Shown here: piece by piece, positions 8,325-14,711 of the stretch
Position numbering within the stretch: the stretch's first letter is position 1
Layout: every line of letters starts with the position of its first letter
From: a bacterium
Lineage (GTDB): Bacteria; Ratteibacteria; UBA8468; B48-G9; JAFGKM01
Reading direction: 5' to 3'
NCBI GenBank assembly: GCA_023230585.1
Contig: JALNXB010000027.1
Location: 1-27,449 of the forward strand
Length of the DNA: 27,449 nucleotides
The notes under the pieces: model-generated
What the model saw: the letters and a program-made list of their open reading frames with translations, nothing else
What the model was told of the DNA's origin: nothing
Database searches by the model: none
Position numbers and translations under genes: made by a program

Positions 8325-8439
8325 TTATCCTGAATTTATTTCAGGATCTCTAATGTAACCCACGTTGGCAGTAGCACAATGTAAAAAACGAGATTCCGGC
8401 TCAAGTCCCTCGGGGGTACTCGGGATAAATCCAGAATGA
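8325..8439 (-). repeat. Two-hairpin AB repeat, copy 3, interrupted by an insertion
   Basis: Palindrome B is at 8327-8347 (arms ATCCTGAA/TTCAGGAT). Palindrome A starts at 8393 (ATTCCGGC, then TCAAGTCC), is broken by a 24-base insertion (8409-8432), and resumes as AGAATGA at 8433. The flanks (TCTCTAATGTAAC beside B, the A run and CGAG beside A) agree with copies 2 and 4. Confidence 0.8.
8409..8432 (-). repeat. 24-base insertion nested in palindrome A
   Basis: Removing these 24 bases restores the normal A palindrome, from TCAAGTCC straight to AGAAT. The segment begins CTCGGG, repeats TACTCGGG and ends ATAAATCC. Its final CC repeats the CC preceding the insertion. A related copy stands alone at 1773-1799. 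Confidence 0.6.
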
Positions 8440-8521
8440 TATGCATCTCGCAAAGATGAAATGAGATAGTGTGAAAGGAAATATAGCCAGTAGGAATATG
8501 TTTTCTATTCTGTTTTTTACG

Positions 8522-9364
8522 TTACTTTTTTTCTTCCCAATATTTTTTTACAATATTAGCAAAATTTTCCAGAAGTTTTTTCCCGTCCATCCAAGGTTCA
8601 GAATATGCTTCAGGATGGAATTGGGTTCCATACAGAACTCTGGATTTATGTTTTATCATAGCTATTTTACAATGTCCGCTACTTGCTAAAAGTTCAAAAT
8701 CGGGAGGTAATATTTTTAATTCACAGTAGTGAGAGCATTTCATAATCATTTGTTCAGGAAAACCTGCAAATATAGGGTCGTCTTGTACTCTTTTTATAGG
8801 GAAAAAGCCGGATGCTAAAAAATATTGTGAAATATCTGAAGTTTTGCTTTTTGCAACTCTCGGGAAATCTTCATCTGGCAGAATTTTTCTCATTGCTCCG
8901 ACTGGTCTAATAGAAGGTTTTTCAGAATCCTTAGTTATGCACCAACCTATAAGTTGGTGGCTGCCACAAAAACACATCATAGGAATTTCGCATTTATTTA
9001 AAACCTCGCAAACACCTGCATATTTTTCTATGTTGCCACGCCTTGAGAATCCACTCATTACTATTGCTAATGGGTTGAGTTCTTCAACTAAAGTCATATT
9101 TAATTCTTGATACGGAATAACAAGGCAACGTTCTCCTGATATTTGTTCAAGACGCGCTTTTACCCTACCCCTTGAAGGACCGTCTTCATAGTATGATTCT
9201 TCTTCTTGAAAATTAACAAATATGTATATCTTTCCTGTTTTTTGAGGTGCAGTAGTATCAGCAGACACCTCTCTTAACAATGGTTTAGCAATGAAAAAGA
9301 GTGATAGCATAACAATAGTTGTGTAAATGATTCGTTTAACTTGGCTATTTCTTTTTTGTAACAT
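8522..9364 (-). CDS. Exported or membrane-anchored class I glutamine-amidotransferase-like protein
   Basis: A 280-residue protein. Residues 1-36 form a basic segment (KR at 10-11), a hydrophobic stretch (about 12-26) and a VSA-D signal-peptidase-like site at 36, so it is exported or anchored. The rest resembles a class I glutamine amidotransferase / peptidase C26 fold. CGSHQ (133-137) places C133 as nucleophile, with S135 where the motif usually has glycine, and FHPE (249-252) supplies H250 and E252. The triad therefore looks intact. No synthase partner or fused domain is visible, so the acceptor or hydrolysed bond is unknown. Amidotransferases of this class are normally cytoplasmic, which makes export unusual. 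It has a strong AAGGAGGT site and its own promoter, and is transcribed away from groES. I do not recognise a specific gene. Confidence 0.7.
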   Translation of the reverse strand: MLQKRNSQVKRIIYTTIVMLSLFFIAKPLLREVSADTTAPQKTGKIYIFVNFQEEESYYEDGPSRGRVKARLEQISGERCLVIPYQELNMTLVEELNPLAIVMSGFSRRGNIEKYAGVCEVLNKCEIPMMCFCGSHQLIGWCITKDSEKPSIRPVGAMRKILPDEDFPRVAKSKTSDISQYFLASGFFPIKRVQDDPIFAGFPEQMIMKCSHYCELKILPPDFELLASSGHCKIAMIKHKSRVLYGTQFHPEAYSEPWMDGKKLLENFANIVKKYWEEKK

Positions 9365-9431
9365 TCTTTACCTCCTTATAAATATAGTGTGTATGAATTT
9401 TAAAGGATTCTTAAGTTTTAATAATAACTTT

Positions 9432-9460
9432 ATTTTATCAGTATGTCTTTAAAAAAGCAA
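9432..9460 (-). promoter_or_regulatory. Predicted promoter of the amidotransferase-like gene
   Basis: Read on the minus strand: -35 TTGCTT (9455-9460), 17-base spacer ending in TGA, -10 TAAAAT (9432-9437). The predicted start site near 9425 gives a leader of about 60 bases. It shares 17 identical bases (9430-9446) and general layout with the mrr promoter. Confidence 0.55.
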
Positions 9461-9628
9461 ACAAAATAAAAGAAAACCACCTTTTTTTCTATGCTAAAGA
9501 TTTATAAAGACGAACTAAGCATATAGAAGGTACAATGAATCATCCTTTCTTTTATAATTTTATATATTTTGAGCCATTATTTGATAAGTTTTAAGTACTA
9601 TTGGAAACAATTATAAAAAGACTATATC

Positions 9629-9657
9629 TTGACATATTTTTTCTTGTAAGGTATAAT
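9629..9657 (+). promoter_or_regulatory. Consensus sigma-70-type promoter of groES-groEL
   Basis: A perfect TTGACA (9629-9634), a 17-base spacer and a perfect TATAAT (9652-9657). Transcription should begin near 9664, giving a leader of about 95 bases before groES. This is the strongest promoter visible in the window, as expected for a chaperonin operon. Confidence 0.85.
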
Positions 9658-9758
9658 GTAATTTCTATAAAAGGTTTTCAAAACACTTCTGTTTTATCTC
9701 TAATAAATGATAATAAAATTAGAAGAACATATTTATAATAAAAAGGAGGAAAGTAAGT

Positions 9759-10061
9759 ATGGGTAAGTTAAAAATAAGACCATTGGGTGACAGAATAGTC
9801 GTAGAACCGTTAGAAGCGGTTGAGAAAACAAAAGGGGGGATTATCCTTCCTGATTCGGCTAAAGAGAAGCCACAAGAAGGTAAAATTGTTGCTATTGGTA
9901 AAGGAAAGACTGACGATAGCGGTAAAGTAATAGAAATGGAAGTGAAAGTTGGTGATAAGGTTTTATATGGTAAGTATGCAGGAACAGAAATAAACATAGA
10001 TAACGTGGAATATATGATTTTAAGAGAAGAGGATGTACTTGCAGTTATTGATGAAAAATAA
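9759..10061 (+). CDS. groES: Co-chaperonin GroES
   Basis: A 100-residue co-chaperonin, the normal size, that caps the GroEL ring. It opens with KIRPLGDRIVVEP, has a mobile loop around residues 20-38 (EKTKGGIILPDSAKEKPQEG) and closes with the NVEYMILREEDVLAVI strand typical of GroES. The AAGGAGGA site (9743-9750) fixes the start. groEL follows after 12 bases, the usual bicistronic arrangement. Confidence 0.99.
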   Translation: MGKLKIRPLGDRIVVEPLEAVEKTKGGIILPDSAKEKPQEGKIVAIGKGKTDDSGKVIEMEVKVGDKVLYGKYAGTEINIDNVEYMILREEDVLAVIDEK

Positions 10062-10073
10062 GGGAGGAATACT

Positions 10074-11696
10074 ATGGGAAAACAGATACTGCTTGGAGAA
10101 GAAGCACGTAGGAAGATTCTTGAAGGAATGGAGATAATGGCTGATACCCTAAGACCAACTCTTGGTCCTAAAGGGAGATGCGCTGTTCTGGAAAAAAAGT
10201 TTGGTTCTCCTACTGTTATTAATGATGGAGTAATGATTGCTAAGGAAATTGAATTGACAGACCCTAACAATAATCTTGGAGCTCAACTTTTAAGGGAAGT
10301 AGCCTCTAAAACCAACGATGTTGCTGGCGATGGAACAACTACAGCATCAATCCTTGCTTTTTCAGTTGCAAAAGAAGGTTTTAAGAATGTTGCAGCTGGT
10401 GCTAACCCTGTACATCTTAGAAGGGGTATAGAAAAGGCAGTTAAAAAGGTTGTAGAAAACCTTAAGGGTATGAGTAAAACTATTAAGGATAAAAGTGAAA
10501 TACAGCAGGTAGCTTCAATTGCAGCTGCTAACGACTCTGAGATAGGTAGCATTATAGCCGATGCAATGGATAAAGTAGGTAAAGAAGGTGTAATTACTGT
10601 TGAAGAAGCTAAAGGTACCGAGACAGAACTTAGAGTTGTAGAAGGAATGCAGTTTGATAGAGGGTATTTATCTCCATATTTTGTAACAGATACAGAAAGA
10701 ATGGAGAGTGTTCTTGAAAACGCATATATCCTTATACACGATAAGAAGATTTCAGCAATTAAAGATTTGCTACCTCTTTTAGAGAAGGTTGCTCAGGCAG
10801 GAAAACCATTGTTGATTATTGCAGAAGAAATTGAAGGCGAAGCTTTAGCTACTTTGGTAGTGAACAAGATAAGAGGTACTTTCTCTTGTTGTGCAGTAAA
10901 AGCTCCTGGATTTGGCGATAGAAGAAAAGCTATGTTGGAAGATATTGCTATTCTTACAGGCGGTCAGGCAATAATGGAAGAACTTGGTTTGAAACTTGAA
11001 AATATTGAACTTGAAATGCTTGGTAAAGCTAAAAGAATTATTGTTGACAAAGAGAACACAACAATAGTTGAAGGTGAAGGAAGTGAAGAGAAGTTGCAAG
11101 GAAGAATCGGACAGATAAAGAGTGAAATAGATAAAACAACTTCCGATTATGATAAAGAAAAATTACAGGAAAGACTTGCAAAATTGTCTGGTGGAGTAGC
11201 TGTTATTAATGTAGGCGCCCCAACAGAAACAGATATGAAAGAAAGGAAAGCAAGAGTAGAAGACGCACTTAGCGCTACTAGAGCTGCTGTGGAAGAAGGT
11301 ATTGTTCCTGGAGGCGGAGTAGCTCTTTTAAGAAGTCAAGCGACAATTGCTGACCTTGAGTTTGAAGATGCAGATGAAAAAACAGGGGCACAGATTGTAT
11401 TTAAAGTGCTCGAGGCTCCTTTGAGACAGATTGGAGAGAATTCTGGTTTGGACGGAGCGGTCGTTGTTCAGAAGGTGAAGGATTCTGCAGAAGAGTCTTT
11501 TGGTTTTAATGCTGAAAAGGATGTATTTGAAGATGTGATAAAAGCAGGAATAGTTGACCCGACAAAGGTTGTTAGAACAGCTATTGAGAATGCTGCAAGT
11601 ATAGCTGCCCTGCTTCTCACTATAGAGACTCTTATTACAGATATACCAGAAAAGAAAGACCCAACCCCAACCCCACCCCCTTACCCTGAATATTAA
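10074..11696 (+). CDS. groEL: Chaperonin GroEL with an unusual proline-rich C-terminus
   Basis: A 540-residue ATP-driven folding chaperone. Hallmarks include TLGPKGR in the nucleotide-binding region, DGTTTAS (catalytic aspartate loop), VEGMQFDRGYLSPYF at the equatorial-to-apical transition, VKAPGFGDRRK in the apical domain and EEGIVPGGGVALL near the end. The body is conventional. The last 12 residues, DPTPTPPPYPEY, replace the flexible Gly-Gly-Met tail found in most bacterial GroELs, which lies on the floor of the folding chamber. The substituted codons are C-rich, unlike the surrounding gene. A GGGAGGA site (10062-10068) precedes the start. A strong terminator follows the stop codon. Confidence 0.99.
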   Translation: MGKQILLGEEARRKILEGMEIMADTLRPTLGPKGRCAVLEKKFGSPTVINDGVMIAKEIELTDPNNNLGAQLLREVASKTNDVAGDGTTTASILAFSVAKEGFKNVAAGANPVHLRRGIEKAVKKVVENLKGMSKTIKDKSEIQQVASIAAANDSEIGSIIADAMDKVGKEGVITVEEAKGTETELRVVEGMQFDRGYLSPYFVTDTERMESVLENAYILIHDKKISAIKDLLPLLEKVAQAGKPLLIIAEEIEGEALATLVVNKIRGTFSCCAVKAPGFGDRRKAMLEDIAILTGGQAIMEELGLKLENIELEMLGKAKRIIVDKENTTIVEGEGSEEKLQGRIGQIKSEIDKTTSDYDKEKLQERLAKLSGGVAVINVGAPTETDMKERKARVEDALSATRAAVEEGIVPGGGVALLRSQATIADLEFEDADEKTGAQIVFKVLEAPLRQIGENSGLDGAVVVQKVKDSAEESFGFNAEKDVFEDVIKAGIVDPTKVVRTAIENAASIAALLLTIETLITDIPEKKDPTPTPPPYPEY

Positions 11697-11705
11697 GGGT
11701 GAATA

Positions 11706-11743
11706 GGAGACCCCGTCAATGGCGGGGTCTCCTTAGGTTTTTT
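11706..11743 (+). terminator. Rho-independent terminator of groES-groEL
   Basis: A perfect 10-bp stem (GGAGACCCCG 11706-11715 with CGGGGTCTCC 11723-11732) around a 7-base loop is followed by a T-rich tract ending in six Ts (11738-11743). It begins 10 bases after the groEL stop codon and ends only four bases before the acylphosphatase start codon. Confidence 0.92.
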
Positions 11744-11746
11744 AAT

Positions 11747-12034
11747 ATGAAAAGAATCCATTTGTTTGTAACTGGTGCAGTTCAAGGGGTAGGTTTTAGG
11801 TACTACACCCGAGAGAAAGCTATTAAATCAAATATTTTTGGATGGGTTAAAAACCTTTCTGATGGTAGAGTTGAAATAATAGCAGAAGGAGATGCAAATA
11901 ATATTGATGACTTTCTTTTATCTATCTCCAAAGGAAAATTGGGTAGTTATATCTCAAATATTGAAAAGCAAGACGAATCTTTTACTGGTCATTTTAACCA
12001 TTTCTACATAACTTATAATGAATACGGAAGGTAA
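11747..12034 (+). CDS. acyP: Acylphosphatase
   Basis: A 95-residue enzyme that hydrolyses carboxyl-phosphate bonds such as acetyl phosphate. The signature is complete: GAVQGVGFRYYTR near the N-terminus, containing the phosphate-binding loop and catalytic arginine, then GWVKNLSDGRVEIIAEG with the catalytic asparagine. The ATG at 11747 is chosen because the protein then begins MKRIHLFVTG, as the family usually does. Upstream GTG codons would translate the groEL terminator. The start has no ribosome binding site, and the T tract of that terminator ends four bases before it, so expression may depend on read-through. Its end overlaps queF by 17 bases. Confidence 0.95.
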   Translation: MKRIHLFVTGAVQGVGFRYYTREKAIKSNIFGWVKNLSDGRVEIIAEGDANNIDDFLLSISKGKLGSYISNIEKQDESFTGHFNHFYITYNEYGR

Positions 12035-12416
12035 TAGAGCTGAAAAGAGAGGGCTAAAAGATGCATTGCCTTCAATTGAGTGTTTTGAGAATCAATTTAA
12101 ACATTACAAGATATTTATAGTTATACCTGAGTATACATCTGTATGCCCAAAGACTGGTCAACCTGATTATGGTACCCTTACCCTCGAATATGAACCTGAT
12201 AAATCTGTAATTGAGTTAAAATCCTTTAAAATATATATTCAAGCGTACAGAAATTTGGGGATATTTTATGAGAACGCTATTAATAGAATCCTTAAAGATA
12301 TAGTTACCGCCTCAAAACCTCGTTGGGCAAAAGTAAAAGGGGAGTTTCGACCGAGAGGCGGAATCTACTCTATAGTTGAAGCCTCTTATCCATCTGGTTC
12401 TGAAAATAATAAATAA
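12018..12416 (+). CDS. queF: NADPH-dependent 7-cyano-7-deazaguanine reductase (preQ1 synthase, short QueF)
   Basis: A 132-residue single-domain tunnelling-fold enzyme that reduces preQ0 to preQ1 for tRNA queuosine. The catalytic segment SVCPKTGQPD (41-50) carries the covalent-adduct cysteine C43 and D50. ELKS (66-69) binds substrate, and RPRGGI (111-116) is the conserved end. The usual FHE reads FYE (83-85), so tyrosine replaces the histidine of the B. subtilis enzyme; this may be a subfamily variant. The N-terminus overlaps the acylphosphatase gene by 17 bases, suggesting coupled translation. No other queuosine gene and no preQ1 riboswitch is in the window. No clear terminator follows. Confidence 0.95.
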   Translation: MNTEGNRAEKRGLKDALPSIECFENQFKHYKIFIVIPEYTSVCPKTGQPDYGTLTLEYEPDKSVIELKSFKIYIQAYRNLGIFYENAINRILKDIVTASKPRWAKVKGEFRPRGGIYSIVEASYPSGSENNK

Positions 12417-12535
12417 AAACTTTAAATCTATTTTACCTCGTTACTATTAATGCTCAAATCCCTCATATACGCAACCCTATTCCATTCTACCAAGTTGCTT
12501 ATTAAACTTTCGTATGTGAAACGAGTTAAGAATAC

Positions 12536-12564
12536 TTGACAAATGACTTGTAAGAAGGTTTAAT
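12536..12564 (+). promoter_or_regulatory. Predicted promoter of the first pilin-like gene
   Basis: A perfect TTGACA (12536-12541), a 17-base spacer and TTTAAT (12559-12564, one mismatch to TATAAT). Start near 12571 implies a leader of about 128 bases. Confidence 0.65.
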
Positions 12565-12591
12565 ATATAAAGAGGTACCCTAATTTTTTAT

Positions 12592-12627
12592 AGTGCAACA
12601 AATATTTCTCTGTTGAAACAGAGCACT
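12592..12627 (+). promoter_or_regulatory. Stem-loop in the leader of the first pilin-like gene
   Basis: An inner stem CTCTGT/ACAGAG with a TGAA loop (12608-12623) is enclosed by AGTGC (12592-12596) and GCACT (12623-12627), which share one base with the inner stem. A second weaker pairing, ATAGG with CCTAT, lies downstream toward the ribosome binding site. No T run follows, so this is not a terminator. It may influence mRNA stability or translation; the function is unknown. Confidence 0.4.
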
Positions 12628-12698
12628 TGAATAATAGGCTAATATTCATAAATAGTATCCTATATAAAAGATTTTAAGTGAAAAGGGAGGTGAGAATA

Positions 12699-13514
12699 AT
12701 GAAAAAAAATAGTAGATTAGGTTTTACTCTCATTGAACTGCTTGTTGTTATAGCAATTATAGCTATTTTAGCTTCAATGTTACTTCCTGCTTTGGAAAGA
12801 GCAAGAGCAAACGCAAGAAAAGTAGCCTGTATGAATAATTTGAAGCAATTAGGGTTGGTACTTCTAATTTATGCCAATGATTGGGACGGATATTTCCCTT
12901 ACCACGATTTTGATGATGAAGCGCAATGGAGTGGACATACCAGTTATTCTACTGGTCATATCTCTTCTAAACCAAATGTTTCTCTTGCTTTACTTACAGG
13001 GCAGATTGACCCTTCAAGTTCTGCGTTTGAGACAGCCCAATATGTAACAGACTACAATCTTTTTATATGTCCTGGCAATGGTGATGATAAACCTTACGAA
13101 AATAGGCGTGGTGCTCTTTATAGAGCAACTGCTGCAACAAGTATGGCTATTGCCCGTGATAATAAAGTATCAAGTTGTTCATATACCTACGCTCTCGGTT
13201 TAAATCTCCAAACACACCCTGATACCGCTATTATGACAGACGACCCAAAAGGTACCTATCCGCATACGTGGCGACTTTATAGGCATCTTGCGAACCACGG
13301 TGTGGAAGGAATAAATGCTTTATATGTTGATGGTAGAGTAAAATGGATAGCAACACTTAGAGACCCGACTCGTTGGGTAGGAGGTGGTGCAACAAGCAAT
13401 AGTTGGGTTAATAAAACTGGAGTTCCTAATACTGTTGTAGATAGTTCGCTTAACCCTAATGTAGCGTACCAACATAGACCAAGGTTACTTTCTAACAAAT
13501 ATTGGACTGAATGA
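12699..13514 (+). CDS. Type IV pilin-like protein with prepilin N-terminus (first of two paralogues)
   Basis: A 271-residue protein beginning MKKNSRLG-FTLIELLVV. The G8/F9 site is the prepilin peptidase cut, and E13 is the Glu5 of mature pilins. A hydrophobic helix (9-30) is followed by MLLPALERARANARK and the CMNNLKQLG segment typical of this group. The long soluble domain ends with a DG motif (211-212) preceded by H200 with ten residues between, a near match to the H-X9-DG pattern. Such proteins form large families in Lentisphaerota, Planctomycetota and relatives, with roles mostly unknown; a pseudopilin-like role in secretion is possible. The ATG at 12699 is chosen over a GTG at 12678 because GGAGGTGA lies five bases before it. 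No pilus assembly gene is nearby. Confidence 0.9.
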   Translation: MKKNSRLGFTLIELLVVIAIIAILASMLLPALERARANARKVACMNNLKQLGLVLLIYANDWDGYFPYHDFDDEAQWSGHTSYSTGHISSKPNVSLALLTGQIDPSSSAFETAQYVTDYNLFICPGNGDDKPYENRRGALYRATAATSMAIARDNKVSSCSYTYALGLNLQTHPDTAIMTDDPKGTYPHTWRLYRHLANHGVEGINALYVDGRVKWIATLRDPTRWVGGGATSNSWVNKTGVPNTVVDSSLNPNVAYQHRPRLLSNKYWTE

Positions 13515-13524
13515 AACTCCCCCT

Positions 13525-13563
13525 TCATTTCGTTTTTACGAGCAATTATTAGCGTGGCAATTC
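13525..13563 (+). repeat. Dispersed repeat module F, copy 1 (degenerate)
   Basis: It matches 18710-18750 imperfectly; the best shared part is the TTAGCGTGGCAAT end and the CGAGC middle. It begins 10 bases after the stop codon of the first pilin-like gene. Confidence 0.45.
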
Positions 13564-13724
13564 CTCTCACAAATACTGTCGGGACAAGCCTTCGAGGTTT
13601 GCAATCAAGGTTGGTACAATCCCCTCGGAGGTAATCGAGATAAGCGCTCGCCAAAGGCGAGGGGGCTGTTGGCAGGCGGGGGAAATGAAAGGCGTAATGA
13701 TAAAAAATTAGACTCCCCCTTTAT

Positions 13725-13755
13725 GTCATTCCGGACTTGATCCGGAATCTCGTTT
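13725..13755 (+). repeat. Palindrome A with flank (split AB repeat)
   Basis: Perfect 8-base arms ATTCCGGA/TCCGGAAT around CTTGA (13728-13748), followed by the usual CTCG and T run. The normal spacer toward B is missing and module C follows. Confidence 0.8.
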
Positions 13756-13795
13756 TTGCAAGTGAATATGAAGCAATCCTCCGAGGTTTGCGAAG

Positions 13796-13886
13796 TAATC
13801 CTCAGGTGTTTGCAGAGAGGTTAATGAGATGAGGTTTATCCGCCGAAGCTTGCATTTTAGCGTAGATGGAGAGGCTGTTAGCAGAC
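13796..13886 (+). repeat. Dispersed repeat module C, copy 3
   Basis: It matches the reverse complement of 4606-4718 (AATCCTCAGGTG, the CAGAGAGGTTAATG core, CCGCCGAAGCTTG, TTTTAGCGTAG). It lacks the first part seen in copies 1 and 4. Confidence 0.75.
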
Positions 13887-13917
13887 TAAAAAAAAACAAA
13901 GGTAAAGGTAAAGGATA

Positions 13918-13942
13918 TGATCCTGAAACAAGTTCAGGATGA
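13918..13942 (+). repeat. Palindrome B (split AB repeat)
   Basis: Perfect 8-base arms ATCCTGAA/TTCAGGAT around ACAAG (13920-13940). It lies about 52 bases before the second pilin-like start. Read as protein it gives ILKQVQDD, a peptide that arises only because the repeat happens to be open in that frame. Confidence 0.8.
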
Positions 13943-13991
13943 CACGCTGGTGAATAGAAAACAAACAGCAGTAGTAAAGGAGGTAAGAATA

Positions 13992-14696
13992 ATGAAAAGA
14001 ATCAAATCAGGCTTTACTCTTATTGAACTACTTGTGGTTATAGCAATTATAGCAATTTTGGCAGGGATGTTGTTACCTGCTTTGAGTAAAGCAAGAGCAA
14101 GAGCAAAATCATCTGTATGTATAAACAACCTTAAACAGTTGGGAACTCATTTCTATTTATATGCTGAAAACTGGGATGGTTGGTTCTACCCAAGGTTACA
14201 TAATACAACAATGAACAGTTTTATACCGAGAGAATTGAGGTGCTGCCCTTCAGAAAAACCATACTCTCCAGATGGTGACCCTCATAATGACCAACGTAGT
14301 GTGTATGGGGTAAGATATTCCTATGTTTACTTTGATACAGGTACTGCTTTTCAGTATGATAATTGGTATGTGAATACAAAACGTTACTCACAAGCTCAAC
14401 CTAACCGTTTCTGGTTTTTGGTAGATTCAGTTGCTCTACAATATGCACCAAGCGATGCGAGGCACCGTTGCCAGTATTATTTATGCGATAGAAGAGAAAA
14501 TACAGACGGGTTTGTCCATTTTAGGCACGGTAACCACGCCAATGTTCTATTTCTTGATGGGCATGTTGAGTCTATGACAAAAGAGAGTTTTAGAGAAACA
14601 CACCTTGTACATTGCGGGTTAGCAAATAACGACGTTGATGATATCTGGGTTGCTGATAGAAGTTATAGGAAGATCTTGCTCGAAGGACTACCTTAA
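13992..14696 (+). CDS. Type IV pilin-like H-X9-DG protein (second paralogue)
   Basis: A 234-residue protein starting MKRIKSG-FTLIELLVV. The prepilin cut falls between G7 and F8, with E12 as the mature Glu5. The hydrophobic helix, MLLPALSKARARAKS and CINNLKQLG closely match the first paralogue. H179 followed by nine residues and D189-G190 is a textbook H-X9-DG motif. Paired cysteines (C84-C85) and others may form disulphides outside the cytoplasm. The ATG at 13992 is chosen because AAAGGAGGT lies seven bases upstream, while the earlier in-frame ATG at 13917 translates a repeat. The sequence around the ribosome binding site and start is nearly the same as in the first gene, which points to duplication. 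It converges with oppF, leaving 15 bases and no clear terminator. Confidence 0.9.
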   Translation: MKRIKSGFTLIELLVVIAIIAILAGMLLPALSKARARAKSSVCINNLKQLGTHFYLYAENWDGWFYPRLHNTTMNSFIPRELRCCPSEKPYSPDGDPHNDQRSVYGVRYSYVYFDTGTAFQYDNWYVNTKRYSQAQPNRFWFLVDSVALQYAPSDARHRCQYYLCDRRENTDGFVHFRHGNHANVLFLDGHVESMTKESFRETHLVHCGLANNDVDDIWVADRSYRKILLEGLP

Positions 14697-14711
14697 TATG
14701 GTTTGGTGCCA

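Larger units (their letters stand above)
9365..9758. other. Divergent intergenic region between the amidotransferase-like gene and groES
   Basis: This 394-base AT-rich gap has no gene and no copy of the dispersed repeats found in most other gaps. It contains a promoter for each flanking gene. An imperfect inverted repeat (TTCTATGCT 9487-9495 against AGCATATAGAA 9518-9528, two-base bulge) lies between them and could be an operator or nothing. No CIRCE element (TTAGCACTC with GAGTGCTAA) is present, so HrcA control of groESL is not supported. Confidence 0.6.
13515..13991. other. Repeat block between the two pilin-like genes
   Basis: No gene is visible in this 477-base gap. It contains a module F copy (13525-13563), a hairpin CTCGCC-AAA-GGCGAG (13647-13661) without a T run, palindrome A (13728-13748), module C copy 3 (13796-13886) and palindrome B (13920-13940). 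A and B are 172 bases apart here instead of about 40, with C between them. The segment 13570-13645 looks repeat-like but I could not match it within the window. Confidence 0.65.

Noticed and set aside
8116..8358. Plus-strand 80-residue reading frame antisense to the mrr start
   Set aside because: It covers the mrr N-terminus, its promoter and palindrome B; its end reads PEFISGS, a repeat translation.
9365..9758. CIRCE operator for groESL
   Set aside because: No TTAGCACTC/GAGTGCTAA pair was found in the upstream region.
12098..12272. QueF has FYE in place of the FHE of the B. subtilis enzyme
   Set aside because: The catalytic cysteine and aspartate are intact, and tyrosine at this place may be normal in one subfamily of short QueF proteins, so I do not treat it as loss of function.
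13647..13661. CTCGCC-AAA-GGCGAG hairpin as terminator of the first pilin-like gene
   Set aside because: It is 130 bases after the stop codon, has no T run and lies within repeat-like DNA.
13917..13991. 25-residue N-terminal extension of the second pilin-like protein
   Set aside because: It translates palindrome B. The ribosome binding site and prepilin leader length place the start at 13992.
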